A DNA stretch of 64,000 bases from Bacteroidota bacterium (GTDB lineage Bacteria > Bacteroidota > Bacteroidia > Chitinophagales > Chitinophagaceae), in NCBI GenBank assembly GCA_029558715.1, contig JAKQEA010000194.1, forward strand, positions 1 through 64,000, in the 5' to 3' direction. The translations under genes were made by a program, and so were the position numbers. The notes under the pieces were generated by a model. The model was given only the letters and a program-made list of their open reading frames with translations, had not been told where the DNA came from and made no database searches. Shown one piece after another: positions 56,142 through 64,000 of this stretch; position 1 is the stretch's first letter; each line of letters begins with the position of its first letter.

Positions 56142-56582
56142 TTATCGTTTTATTATTTCAATCAGTTCAACTTCAAATATAAGTGTGGCGCCACCGGGGA
56201 TATCACTACCGGCCCCCCTGTCTCCATATGCCAGGTGTGAAGGTATCCACAATCTCCAATGACTCCCTTCCTTCATCAGCGGCAAAGCAATTTGCCAGCC
56301 TTTTATTAATGCAGTAAGCGGTGCAGAAAAGGGTTGCCCCCTTTTAAAAGAATTATCAAATTCTTTTCCGTCCAGCAGAGATCCTTTGTAGTGGGCTTTC
56401 ACAGTGTCCCTGAGCAAGGGCTGATCACCTGTTCCTTCCTTTATCACTTCATACTGTATCCCTTCGGGCAATTCTTTCACCCCGCTCTTCATTCTGTTTT
56501 CGGTCATGAAAGCTGTTCCTGCAGCTTTCTGTGCTTCAATTTTTCCCTGCATAAATTCCTTTAGTTTATTCTGAATACTCAT
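56142..56582 (-). CDS. FKBP-type peptidyl-prolyl cis-trans isomerase
   Basis: 146 aa, no obvious signal peptide, so likely cytoplasmic. A short helical N-terminal part (LKEFMQGKIEAQKAAGTAF) resembles the FkpA/Mip linker, then a single FKBP domain: VKAHYKGSLLDGKEFDNSFKRGQPF, LIKGWQIALPLMKEGSHWRLWIPSHLAYGDRG, and the end IPGGATLIFEVELIEI. The active-site aromatic/Asp residues are in place. Lies 9 nt from the BstA-like gene and 6 nt from the ABC ATPase gene. Confidence 0.95.
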   Translation of the reverse strand: MSIQNKLKEFMQGKIEAQKAAGTAFMTENRMKSGVKELPEGIQYEVIKEGTGDQPLLRDTVKAHYKGSLLDGKEFDNSFKRGQPFSAPLTALIKGWQIALPLMKEGSHWRLWIPSHLAYGDRGAGSDIPGGATLIFEVELIEIIKR

Positions 56583-56588
56583 ACTTGA

Positions 56589-57350
56589 TTATCCTTCTCT
56601 TAATGAATGGCCTGTCAGGCTGATAAATACATCCTCCAGGTTAGCCATCTTCATTTCTTTTGGCCTCTCAAAACCTGATGCTACGAGGTTATCAACCAGT
56701 TTATCAGGAGAATCCATTGCTATGATCTTTCCTGCATCAATAATTGCCACCCTGTCACAGAGATACTCTGCTTCATCCATATAATGTGTCGTAATAATAA
56801 CCGTTGTTCCTCTTGCCCTTATATTTTTAACCAACTCCCACAAACTTCTTCTTGCCTGTGGATCCAGTCCGGTTGTGGGTTCATCCAGGAAAATAATTCT
56901 GGGTTGATTGATTAATGTTGTTGCAACTGAAAAACGTTGCTTCTGACCGCCGCTCAGCTCTTTCACTTTTGCTTTTGCTTTATCCTTCAGATTCACCATT
57001 TCCAGTAATTCCATAGGGTCCACATCACGGTTGTATAAACCACAAAAAAGTTCGATCAGCTGCAAAAGATTTAAACCCGGATAATAACCACTCGTTTGTA
57101 ACTGCACCCCGATTATCTTCTTGATCTCGTTCGGTTGTTTATCCAGGTTCAGTCCATCCACTATTACTTCCCCACTGGTTTTTTCACGAAGGGTTTCAAT
57201 GATCTCCAGTGTAGTTGATTTCCCGGCACCATTAGGGCCCAGTAATCCAAAAATTTCGCCTTCCATTACATCAAACGAAACTCCTTTCACCGCCTGGAAA
57301 TTTCCGTAGTTCTTTACCAGGTTCTTTACAGATATTATTGTATTGCTCAT
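56589..57350 (-). CDS. ABC transporter ATP-binding protein (drug/lipid exporter type, DRA subfamily)
   Basis: 253 aa. Walker A GLLGPNGAGKSTT (about residues 35-47), signature LSGGQKQRFSV, Walker B RIIFLDEPTTGLDP, and the switch His in IITTHYMDE. C-terminal NLEDVFISLTGHSLREG is the DRA-type tail. The partner permease is not in the operon, which instead contains FKBP and GNAT genes, so the membrane subunit is likely elsewhere. It starts 1 nt before the GNAT stop on the same strand. Confidence 0.95.
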   Translation of the reverse strand: MSNTIISVKNLVKNYGNFQAVKGVSFDVMEGEIFGLLGPNGAGKSTTLEIIETLREKTSGEVIVDGLNLDKQPNEIKKIIGVQLQTSGYYPGLNLLQLIELFCGLYNRDVDPMELLEMVNLKDKAKAKVKELSGGQKQRFSVATTLINQPRIIFLDEPTTGLDPQARRSLWELVKNIRARGTTVIITTHYMDEAEYLCDRVAIIDAGKIIAMDSPDKLVDNLVASGFERPKEMKMANLEDVFISLTGHSLREG

Positions 57351-57351
57351 T

Positions 57352-57819
57352 TTAAATGCCTGGGAATAAAGATAACTCCATTTTTACATCTGCTGTCAGG
57401 AATGGTGCATCAGCCACTTCAATATACCTGAATCCGAATTTTTCATACAAGCTCAATGCAGCTTTCAGCTGGCTGTTCGAAAATAGCAAGAGCTTTTCTG
57501 CTTTTAATCTTTCCGCTTCATTCAGGCAACGTTGCAGTAATAGTTTACTGATTCCCTGTCCCCTGTATGCTGGGTCAACTGCCATTTTTACCAATTCATA
57601 TTCTTTTTCATTCGCCTTCCATAAACCAGCTGTACCAATTACTTTATCTCCGTCCATTGCAAAAAAAATACAGCCGCCACTTGCCAGGACAGTTCCGGAA
57701 GGGTCATTTAATATTTCAAGATCGTGTGACTCTGTCAGATCATACTTATCCAGCCATTCCAGGTTCAATCTTTTAAAGTCAGGCTGATACCTATCTGTAT
57801 AATCAATGATGGTTATCAT
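57352..57819 (-). CDS. GNAT family N-acetyltransferase
   Basis: 155 aa. Acetyl-CoA site in [20 protein letters not shown] (motif A, QGISKLL about residues 93-100), with the C-terminal motif B end [17 protein letters not shown]. Substrate cannot be assigned. The stop codon lies 1 nt from the ABC gene start, and the start overlaps the fbp stop by 4 nt, so the three genes are co-transcribed. Confidence 0.9.
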   Translation of the reverse strand: MITIIDYTDRYQPDFKRLNLEWLDKYDLTESHDLEILNDPSGTVLASGGCIFFAMDGDKVIGTAGLWKANEKEYELVKMAVDPAYRGQGISKLLLQRCLNEAERLKAEKLLLFSNSQLKAALSLYEKFGFRYIEVADAPFLTADVKMELSLFPGI

Positions 57820-58832
57820 GCTTTGTCGTTGAGATAGGTCTCCAGTTCTTCCATCATCAGCTTACTGCCTACAAAAAATGGTGTTCGCTGGTGCAATTCT
57901 GTCGGTTGAATATCCAATATTCTTTTTTTCCCATCAGTAGCTTTTCCTCCTGCTACTTCAACTATAAATGCAAAAGGGTTACATTCATACAACAACCTGA
58001 GTTTACCTTTTGGCTTATCAGTAGTACCCGGATAAGTGAAAATACCACCCTTTATCAGGTTACGATGCACATCGGCCACCATACTTCCAATATAACGTTG
58101 GGTGTAAGGTCCGCCATTGGTCTTATCCTTTTTCTGGCAGGCAGTAATATATTTTTTTACCCCTTCCTCGTACTTAAAAAAGTTGCCATGATTTACAGAA
58201 TAAATTTTACCCAGTTCCGGGCATTTTATATCGGCATGACTCAGCGTCCACTCACCTATTGAAGGATCAAGGGTAAAGCCATTTACTCCTCTCCGGGTTG
58301 CATACACAAGCATAGTAGATGAACCATAAATCATATAACCGGCAGCCACTTGCTGATTCCCCGGTTGCAAAAAATCTTCAATGGTCACGGCTGTTCCAAT
58401 CGGGGAAACCCTTTTGTATACACAGAATATGGTACCAATAGATACATTTACATCAATATTGGCGCTGCCATCCAGCGGATCATACAGGCACACATATTTT
58501 GATTTCTTACTGATCTCATCATCAAAAGCCACAAAATCGTCCAGCTCTTCGCTGGCAATGCCTGCACAACTGATACCGTGTCTCAAAACACCGGTAAACT
58601 GATCATTCGCATAAACATCCAGTTTCTTTACCTCTTCCCCCTGCACATTAATCGTTCCTGCATCGCCAAGAATATCCACGAGGCCGGCTTTATTCACTTC
58701 CACATTCACTCTTTTAGCCGCTAAACCAATATCCCGTAAAAGCCGCGACAATTCACCGGTGGCATTAGGAAAATCTCTCAGCTGCTGAATGGTAAACTCA
58801 TCCAGGGTTAAAATCTTTCTGTTTATAGACAT
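57816..58832 (-). CDS. fbp: Fructose-1,6-bisphosphatase, class I
   Basis: 338 aa from [13 protein letters not shown]; an in-frame ATG 19 codons upstream (58889) lies above the predicted -7 box TACTTTTG (58854-58861) and is rejected. Gluconeogenic enzyme that hydrolyses fructose-1,6-bisphosphate. Metal site in [15 protein letters not shown] (the FBPase signature), then the phosphate-binding [25 protein letters not shown] and the [18 protein letters not shown] end. Convergent-type overlap with the GNAT gene (4 nt); divergent from lysC. Confidence 0.97.
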   Translation of the reverse strand: MSINRKILTLDEFTIQQLRDFPNATGELSRLLRDIGLAAKRVNVEVNKAGLVDILGDAGTINVQGEEVKKLDVYANDQFTGVLRHGISCAGIASEELDDFVAFDDEISKKSKYVCLYDPLDGSANIDVNVSIGTIFCVYKRVSPIGTAVTIEDFLQPGNQQVAAGYMIYGSSTMLVYATRRGVNGFTLDPSIGEWTLSHADIKCPELGKIYSVNHGNFFKYEEGVKKYITACQKKDKTNGGPYTQRYIGSMVADVHRNLIKGGIFTYPGTTDKPKGKLRLLYECNPFAFIVEVAGGKATDGKKRILDIQPTELHQRTPFFVGSKLMMEELETYLNDKA

Positions 58833-58853
58833 GTTGGCAAGTTTGGGTCTGAG

Positions 58854-58861
58854 CAAAAGTA
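58854..58861 (-). promoter_or_regulatory. -7 promoter box TACTTTTG of fbp
   Basis: Exact TAnnTTTG on the minus strand, 21 nt upstream of the chosen start. A CAA (TTG on minus) lies 25 nt further, slightly too far. Confidence 0.5.
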
Positions 58862-58954
58862 AGGGTTTGGATGGGAGTTGAAAAGTCAACAGGATGCAGA
58901 TTGAAAAGGAATATTAACGACATTTGCCGACTTATCAACCTGTCAGGAAAACAA

Positions 58955-60217
58955 ATGAAGGTCTTCAAATTCGGCGGCGCCTCAGTCAATAGCATAGATA
59001 GAATAAAGAACCTTGTCCCTATCATGAAACATTGGTCCAATGATAAAATTGTGGTCATTGTGTCTGCTATGGGCAAAACGACCAATGCGCTTGAGAAAGT
59101 TACAGAAGCCTTTTACGCCGGTAAAAAAGAAGAAGCACTGCAATTATTCGACCAGGTAAAGCAGCAGCATCTTAGTACTGCTAAATATCTTTTGGTCACC
59201 CATTACCTTTCATGCGAAACGCAGCTGAAAGACTTTTTCACCGAGGTAGAGTGGCTGCTGCATGATAAACCGGTGAGAGATTATGACTACTACTACGACC
59301 AGGTGGTTTGTGCCGGCGAACTATTCTCTACTTCTATAGTCAGCGCTTACCTCAATGAAGCAGGAATAAATAACAAATGGCTGGATGTTCGTGACATTTT
59401 CAGAACAGATGATGATTTCAGGGATGCTTCCATTGACTGGGAGTTTACCAAACAAAAAGTAGATGAACTGGTAGTACCCGAGTTGAACAAAAATAATATC
59501 GTTTTAACACAGGGTTTTATTGGCGCCACTGATGAGAACGAAAGCACAACACTTGGCAGAGAAGGAAGTGACTACACTGCTGCAGTTTTCGCCAATATGC
59601 TGGATGCAGACAGTCAAACCATCTGGAAAGATGTAGAATCTGTGATGAATGCAGACCCAAAACAATTTCCCGATGCCTTGTCCATACCAGAGCTGAATTA
59701 CAACGAAGTCATTGAAATGGCTTATTATGGAGCACAGGTCATTCACCCAAAAACCATCAAGCCGCTTCAAAACAAAGGCATCCCATTATTTGTTAAATGC
59801 TTTTTAGATCCCTCCCTGCCGGGAACAGTGATACATAACAAACCTGTTCATCACTTACCTCCTATCATTGTACTGAAAGAAAAACAGGCCTTACTGGAAA
59901 TGAATTCGAGAGATTTTTCATTTGTTGGAGAACAGCATGTTGGCCACTTGTATCATCTTTTTGAAAAGCTGCATATTAAACCCAACCTGACACAAAACGG
60001 GGCGATCAGTTTTCTGTGTGTGCTGGATGACAGAACTGAAAAAATTGAAAAGCTGGCATTAGAAGCCTCTGCTTTCCTTGATGTACAGGTAAAAAAAGGC
60101 TTGTCATTACTGACCATTCGTCATTACAATAAAGAAATAGTTGAAAAACTTACTGCCGGAAAGTCTTTATTACTCAGACAACAAACTCCTGAAACTGTTC
60201 AGTTCTTGCTAGGGTGA
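58955..60217 (+). CDS. lysC: Aspartate kinase
   Basis: 420 aa from MKVFKFGGASVNS; a longer reading from 58871 is rejected because the KFGGAS motif must lie near the N-terminus. First step of the lysine/threonine/methionine pathway (ATP + aspartate). Motifs: VFKFGGASV, TQGFIGATDENESTTLGREGSDYTAA, VESVMNADPKQFPDA and MAYYGAQVIHPKTIKP. The C-terminal ~120 residues are ACT-like and may carry feedback regulation, although the usual ACT pattern is weak. It is not fused to homoserine dehydrogenase. Confidence 0.94.
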   Translation: MKVFKFGGASVNSIDRIKNLVPIMKHWSNDKIVVIVSAMGKTTNALEKVTEAFYAGKKEEALQLFDQVKQQHLSTAKYLLVTHYLSCETQLKDFFTEVEWLLHDKPVRDYDYYYDQVVCAGELFSTSIVSAYLNEAGINNKWLDVRDIFRTDDDFRDASIDWEFTKQKVDELVVPELNKNNIVLTQGFIGATDENESTTLGREGSDYTAAVFANMLDADSQTIWKDVESVMNADPKQFPDALSIPELNYNEVIEMAYYGAQVIHPKTIKPLQNKGIPLFVKCFLDPSLPGTVIHNKPVHHLPPIIVLKEKQALLEMNSRDFSFVGEQHVGHLYHLFEKLHIKPNLTQNGAISFLCVLDDRTEKIEKLALEASAFLDVQVKKGLSLLTIRHYNKEIVEKLTAGKSLLLRQQTPETVQFLLG

Positions 60218-60224
60218 AACTGGT

Positions 60225-61424
60225 TCAGTTTGCTTCTACAGTAATTGTCTGAATCATTTTTTTTGCCACCGGCTTTTCATGTAATGTTGCTGGCTGCCAG
60301 GTACCCATTCTCTCAAGGCGGGATATAAGCTCATCATTGAAATCTTCTCCTTCCTTCAGACCTTTTAATACTTTAAAATTAACCGGAACACCATCCTTGT
60401 CAACAATAAATTCCACCTGGATAAAAGCTTTATTAATTCCCCTTGGCAAATAGGCAGTCATTTCATTTCCAAGAGATTCAAGGTATTTCATAAAAGCCTG
60501 CCCTCCTCCGGGGTATTGCGGCCATTGATGAACCGCATCAGCCAATGTACCAACATTTCTTTCCCTGTGATGAACAGGAATCCTTTTGACCGGTTGTTTT
60601 GATTCCGCTACTGGTTTAACTTTTTTGAGGCCGGCCTCATTGATGATATACTCCCCTTTTTCCCCTATCATTACAACAGGCAATTGCTTATACTTTTCAA
60701 AGTAATCGAAAGCATCTTCAAGCCTGTCGGTAAATTTTTTTAGCTCGCTATCGTCTTTTGTCAGACTCTCCAGGTATTTAATACTCTTTTCTACATTATA
60801 TCGAATGGGGAAAATATGAACAGGAATAAAATCCTGACCACGGTCTTTGGCATGAGCTGCCAAAATATACAGCTCATCGATCTGTTCATCCCGGATGGGT
60901 ATACAACCGACAGTTACGCAACTGCCATGTATATAAATTTCACTGCCCGGTTTTAATGAATCACTCAAAATTTTGTCAGATACGTTGGGATAGTTTATCC
61001 CCAGTGATAAGTAATAATTACTTCTTGGATTGAACTCATTAATATAATAAAATCCTTCCGGCACCTGGTAGTCTCCCTGCATCCTTTTGGGTCCAAGGGA
61101 ACCGGCCAATGCACAAACTTTGTATGTTTTAAATAACCGGAACTGATCTTTTATATCATTTTTCACCCAGACTTCCAATTGGCTATCATATTTGAAAGAA
61201 CGGATGTACAGGTATTTGGCAGGCCATTGCAATTTCTTTGCCTCAAATTGTTTTTGCAGGGTATCTTCCTTTCTTTCCAATGCCTCATTAGGTCTTGGAA
61301 AAGTTTTTTGGTAGTCAATAAATGAGTAAGAATTACTGCCTCCCTTTGAAGCTGCAGGAGAAGGCTGTCCTGCTGATGCCAGCACAATGCTAACTGATAA
61401 TAGAATGAAAAAAAGGTTCTTCAT
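60225..61424 (-). CDS. YafK-type L,D-transpeptidase fused to a TonB-like C-terminal domain
   Basis: 399 aa from MKNLFFILLSVSIVLASA, a signal peptide (a start 9 nt upstream is possible). The catalytic part is of the YkuD/YafK type: HGSCVTVGC with His166 and Cys174, plus QVPEGFYYINEFNPRSNYYLSLGINYP upstream. The enzyme class joins or cuts peptidoglycan peptides; YafK (DpaA) releases Braun lipoprotein in E. coli. The last ~100 residues (from QWPQYPGGGQAFMKYLE, with IQVEFIVDKDGVPVNFKV and TWQPATLHEKPV) match the TonB_C pattern, so this is a fusion of wall enzyme and energy-transducer-like domain. Convergent to lysC, 7 nt apart. Confidence 0.85.
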   Translation of the reverse strand: MKNLFFILLSVSIVLASAGQPSPAASKGGSNSYSFIDYQKTFPRPNEALERKEDTLQKQFEAKKLQWPAKYLYIRSFKYDSQLEVWVKNDIKDQFRLFKTYKVCALAGSLGPKRMQGDYQVPEGFYYINEFNPRSNYYLSLGINYPNVSDKILSDSLKPGSEIYIHGSCVTVGCIPIRDEQIDELYILAAHAKDRGQDFIPVHIFPIRYNVEKSIKYLESLTKDDSELKKFTDRLEDAFDYFEKYKQLPVVMIGEKGEYIINEAGLKKVKPVAESKQPVKRIPVHHRERNVGTLADAVHQWPQYPGGGQAFMKYLESLGNEMTAYLPRGINKAFIQVEFIVDKDGVPVNFKVLKGLKEGEDFNDELISRLERMGTWQPATLHEKPVAKKMIQTITVEAN

Positions 61425-61527
61425 TATTTCCACTTACTGTATCAACGGCCGTTTAAAGGTATTGTTATAGGCTAATTGCCAAACTTTTGTAAATATACTT
61501 AAAAAGACCTGAGACCCTGCTAATAAT

Positions 61528-61569
61528 AAGTACGAAATATCAACAACTGCCTGTTAATACTTCGTACTT
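61528..61569 (-). repeat. 9-bp inverted repeat after hppD
   Basis: AAGTACGAA and TTCGTACTT, 24 nt apart, about 15 nt after the hppD stop. The stem can extend past one mismatch. No T-run follows, so it is a weak terminator or a regulator site. Confidence 0.45.
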
Positions 61570-61583
61570 TCTGCAAGTTTATA

Positions 61584-62717
61584 TCAGAGATTTCCTCTTG
61601 CTTCCTGTTCCCTTTCTATTGCTTCGAAGAGTGCTTTAAAATTTCCCTTACCAAAGCTCTTCGCTCCTTTCCGCTGAATGATCTCGAAAAAAAGTGTGGG
61701 TCTGTCTTCAACAGGTTTTGAGAACAACTGTAATAAGTAACCTTCATTATCCCTGTCCACCAGTATACCCAGCTCCCGTAGTGGTTCCAGGTCTTCATCA
61801 ATATGGCCTACCCTGTCCAGCAGATCATCATAATAAGATGTGGGCACTTTGAGGAACTCCACACCCCGGCTTTGTAATTCTCTTACCGTTTTTACAATAT
61901 CATTTGTCGCCATGGCAACATGCTGACAACCTTCCCCATTGTAAAATTCAAGGTACTCTTCCACCTGGCTTTTCTTCTTTCCTTCTGCAGGTTCATTAAT
62001 GGGAAATTTCACAAATCCATTTCCACTGCTCATTACTTTACTCATAAGAGCAGAATATTCAGTGGAGATATCTTCATCATCAAAAGACAATATATTTTTA
62101 AACCCCATCACATCCTCATAAAACTTAACCCATGGGTTCATCCGGTTCCAGCCAACATTTCCCACACAATGATCAACATAAAGTAATCCTGTGTCTGCGG
62201 GTTTAAAATGGGGATTACCCCATGGCCTGTAACCGGGCATAAAAGCACCATTGTAATTTTTCCGCTCAATAAATAAATGAACTGTATCTCCATACGTATG
62301 AATGCCGCTCATGACCAGTTCCCCATCAGTATCTTTCAGCCGGGTGGGTTCCATATAACTTTTCGCACCTCTTTTGGTCGTCTCATTCCATGCACTGCTG
62401 GCATCAGGTACTCTTAGCGATAAGGCTTTTACTCCATCACCATGCTTATAGATATGGTCGGCAATCGGGTTATCTGTTCTCAATGGTGTTGTCAATACAA
62501 AAGTGAGTTTGTGCTGACGGACCGCATAACTGGCCCGGTCTTTTACCCCGGTTTCTGGTCCTGCATAGGCAAGGGCCTGGAAACCAAAAGCACTCATGTA
62601 ATAATGGGCTGCCTGTTTAGCATTGCCCACATAAAATTCTACGTAATCGGTTCCTTCAAGCGGAAGGAAATCTGTTTGTGTTGCTTTATTAATAGCAGGA
62701 TCTGTTGTTACTGGCAT
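61584..62717 (-). CDS. hppD: 4-hydroxyphenylpyruvate dioxygenase
   Basis: 377 aa from MPVTTDPAINKATQ; an upstream in-frame ATG at 62801 would add 28 residues that do not fit the family. Fe(II) enzyme of tyrosine breakdown giving homogentisate. Two vicinal-oxygen-chelate halves: the N-terminal TDYVEFYVGNAKQAAHYYMSAFGF and the C-terminal LYVDHCVGN with His ligand, QHVAMATNDI with the second His, and LFFEIIQRKGAKSFGKGNFKALFEAIE with the Glu ligand near the end. No other tyrosine pathway gene is in the window. Confidence 0.96.
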   Translation of the reverse strand: MPVTTDPAINKATQTDFLPLEGTDYVEFYVGNAKQAAHYYMSAFGFQALAYAGPETGVKDRASYAVRQHKLTFVLTTPLRTDNPIADHIYKHGDGVKALSLRVPDASSAWNETTKRGAKSYMEPTRLKDTDGELVMSGIHTYGDTVHLFIERKNYNGAFMPGYRPWGNPHFKPADTGLLYVDHCVGNVGWNRMNPWVKFYEDVMGFKNILSFDDEDISTEYSALMSKVMSSGNGFVKFPINEPAEGKKKSQVEEYLEFYNGEGCQHVAMATNDIVKTVRELQSRGVEFLKVPTSYYDDLLDRVGHIDEDLEPLRELGILVDRDNEGYLLQLFSKPVEDRPTLFFEIIQRKGAKSFGKGNFKALFEAIEREQEARGNL

Positions 62718-62938
62718 AATCAAACGTTTAAAATTCTTTAAATAAATAGGTTCAGCGAGTGGCAGGAAAAGCAAAGCAGATTTTGCTTTAGTGAGTGGCA
62801 TCCATCGCCAATGTTTGCATCAACAGGCTGAACAGGCTGCGCTCATCTGTGAACACTTTATGAGGATAATCGGGAATCATTGTACAAAGCTAACTAAAAA
62901 AGAAAAAGCACAACAGCATCGCTCAGGCAGCCGCACCC

Positions 62939-62946
62939 TATCTTTG
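62939..62946 (+). promoter_or_regulatory. -7 promoter box TATCTTTG at purK
   Basis: Exact TAnnTTTG, 4 nt before the ATG at 62951. The expected transcript start coincides with the start codon. Confidence 0.6.
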
Positions 62947-62950
62947 CCTG

Positions 62951-64000
62951 ATGCAAAAGATCGGTATTTTGGGTGGTGGTCAGTTGGGTCGTATGCTATT
63001 GCAGGCGGCGGCTAATTACCCGGTAGAAACCTTTGTTTTAGAAAACGATACAGAGTGCCCCGCTGCCCACCTATGCCATTATTTTAGCAAGGGGGATATT
63101 AGAGATTTTGACACTGTTTATAATTTTGGTAGAAATTTAGATGCAATCACCATAGAGATTGAAAATGTGAATGTTAAGGCTTTAGAAAAATTGGAGGCAG
63201 AAGGTGTGAGAATATACCCAAAGCCATCTGTTTTGACAACTATCAAGAACAAGATCCTGCAAAAAGAATATTACCGCCAGCACCAGATTCCTACCTCTGA
63301 TTTTATCATTACTAATAATCTTTCAGAGCTAAAACAAGCAGAAGATTTTTTACCGGCTGTACACAAAGTCAGCGAAGGCGGGTACGATGGCAAAGGAGTA
63401 CAATTATTAAAAACAAAAGAGAGTATCGGAAAGGGATTTGATGCCCCGGCAGTCTTGGAGAAGATGGTGAACATTCATAAAGAAATCGCACAAATGATTG
63501 CCATTAATGAAAAAGGAGAAACTGCTTTATATCCGCCGGTTGAAATGCTTTTTGACCCGGACCTGAACCTGCTTGATTACCAGCTATGCCCGGCCGAATT
63601 AAGTACACAAACACTGTATAAAGTGGAAGCTATTGCATTATCTGTTGTCAGAAATTTTAAATCCCCGGGCATTTTTGCGGTTGAGATGTTTGTTGATAAA
63701 AATGGGGAAGTGCTGGTAAACGAGACTGCACCACGGGTGCATAATAGTGGTCATCATACTATCGAGGCTCACTACAGTTCTCAGTTCGATATGCTCTGGC
63801 GGTTGATACTGGGTTATCCATTAGGGAATACTGATGCCATTCTTCCGTCAATTATGGTAAATATTATCGGCACTGAGGGGCATATCGGTGAGGTTATGTA
63901 TGAAGGGCTCGATGAAGTTCTGAAAATTGATAACGCATACGTTCATTTGTATGGGAAGAAAGAAACAAAACCTGGCCGTAAGATGGGGCATGTAACAATT
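62951..64000 (+). CDS. purK: 5-(carboxyamino)imidazole ribonucleotide synthase, 3' end cut by window edge
   Basis: ATP-grasp enzyme of purine synthesis that carboxylates AIR. The start MQKIGILGGGQLGRML is the PurK signature, followed by LENDTECPAA, the ITIEIENVN segment, VHKVSEGGYDGKGVQLL (the ATP-grasp glycine loop) and FAVEMFVDKNGEVLVNETAPRVHNSGHHT, which carries the metal ligands and is diagnostic. About 350 codons are present without interruption, nearly the whole protein. It is divergent from hppD with 233 nt between them; besides the -7 box of purK, I see nothing in that gap. Confidence 0.96.
   Translation, partial: MQKIGILGGGQLGRMLLQAAANYPVETFVLENDTECPAAHLCHYFSKGDIRDFDTVYNFGRNLDAITIEIENVNVKALEKLEAEGVRIYPKPSVLTTIKNKILQKEYYRQHQIPTSDFIITNNLSELKQAEDFLPAVHKVSEGGYDGKGVQLLKTKESIGKGFDAPAVLEKMVNIHKEIAQMIAINEKGETALYPPVEMLFDPDLNLLDYQLCPAELSTQTLYKVEAIALSVVRNFKSPGIFAVEMFVDKNGEVLVNETAPRVHNSGHHTIEAHYSSQFDMLWRLILGYPLGNTDAILPSIMVNIIGTEGHIGEVMYEGLDEVLKIDNAYVHLYGKKETKPGRKMGHVTI

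Overview
The window reads as an ordinary chromosomal segment of a Bacteroidota bacterium, most likely of the Chitinophagaceae type. Evidence: a fused SecDF, a long-form NusB next to a DUF1573 lipoprotein and YajC, a C-terminal type IX secretion (T9SS) sorting domain, bacillithiol genes, LytS/LytTR signalling, and promoter boxes of the Bacteroidota form TAnnTTTG, two of them with an upstream TTG at 22 nt spacing. Base composition is moderately AT-rich and looks uniform. I see no rRNA, tRNA, insertion sequence, prophage, integrase or CRISPR array. Genes are dense: no gap between genes exceeds about 230 bases.

Layout. 1-9 kb (mostly minus strand): a secreted reprolysin-like metalloprotease cut by the left edge, groES-groEL, a small secreted protein, and a 1262-residue Asp-box beta-propeller protein with a T9SS tail. 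9-13 kb: nusB, DUF1573 lipoprotein, yajC, coaE and a TlpA-like thioredoxin. 12-24 kb: PLP aminotransferase, class A beta-lactamase-like hydrolase, secDF, A-type Fe-S carrier, the catalytic chain of a B12-dependent acyl-CoA mutase, and a class C-type serine hydrolase. 24-30 kb: glnS, two tandem paralogous membrane proteins, a DUF3095 cyclase-like protein and two tandem universal stress proteins. 30-41 kb: cupin, CocE-type hydrolase, small secreted proteins, a META lipoprotein, a 49-residue lysine-rich protein beside a SET-domain protein, a transglutaminase-like protein, a LytS/LytTR pair, a dioxygenase-fold lipoprotein, the YggS PLP protein and an acyl-CoA dehydrogenase. 41-47 kb: ccmE with a CcmF/CcsA-type cytochrome c maturation protein, DUF4294, bshB1 and a fatty acid desaturase. 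47-51 kb: a tight four-gene operon of ureohydrolase, small membrane protein, radical SAM enzyme and DMT exporter. 51-64 kb: an unknown secreted protein, a TonB-like protein, folC, NUDIX, a BstA-like DinB protein, FKBP, an ABC ATPase, a GNAT, fbp, aspartate kinase, an L,D-transpeptidase-like/TonB-like fusion, hppD, and purK cut by the right edge.

How they fit together: most are housekeeping (folding, Sec export, tRNA charging, folate, purine, central carbon, cytochrome c maturation, bacillithiol). No obvious defence island or mobile cassette is present. The most novel-looking items are the ureohydrolase-radical SAM-exporter operon, the SET protein with its lysine-rich neighbour, the L,D-transpeptidase/TonB fusion, the propeller protein that carries both a lipoprotein-like signal and a T9SS tail, and a set of genes whose -7 promoter box lies only 4-7 nt before the start codon, which predicts leaderless or nearly leaderless messages.
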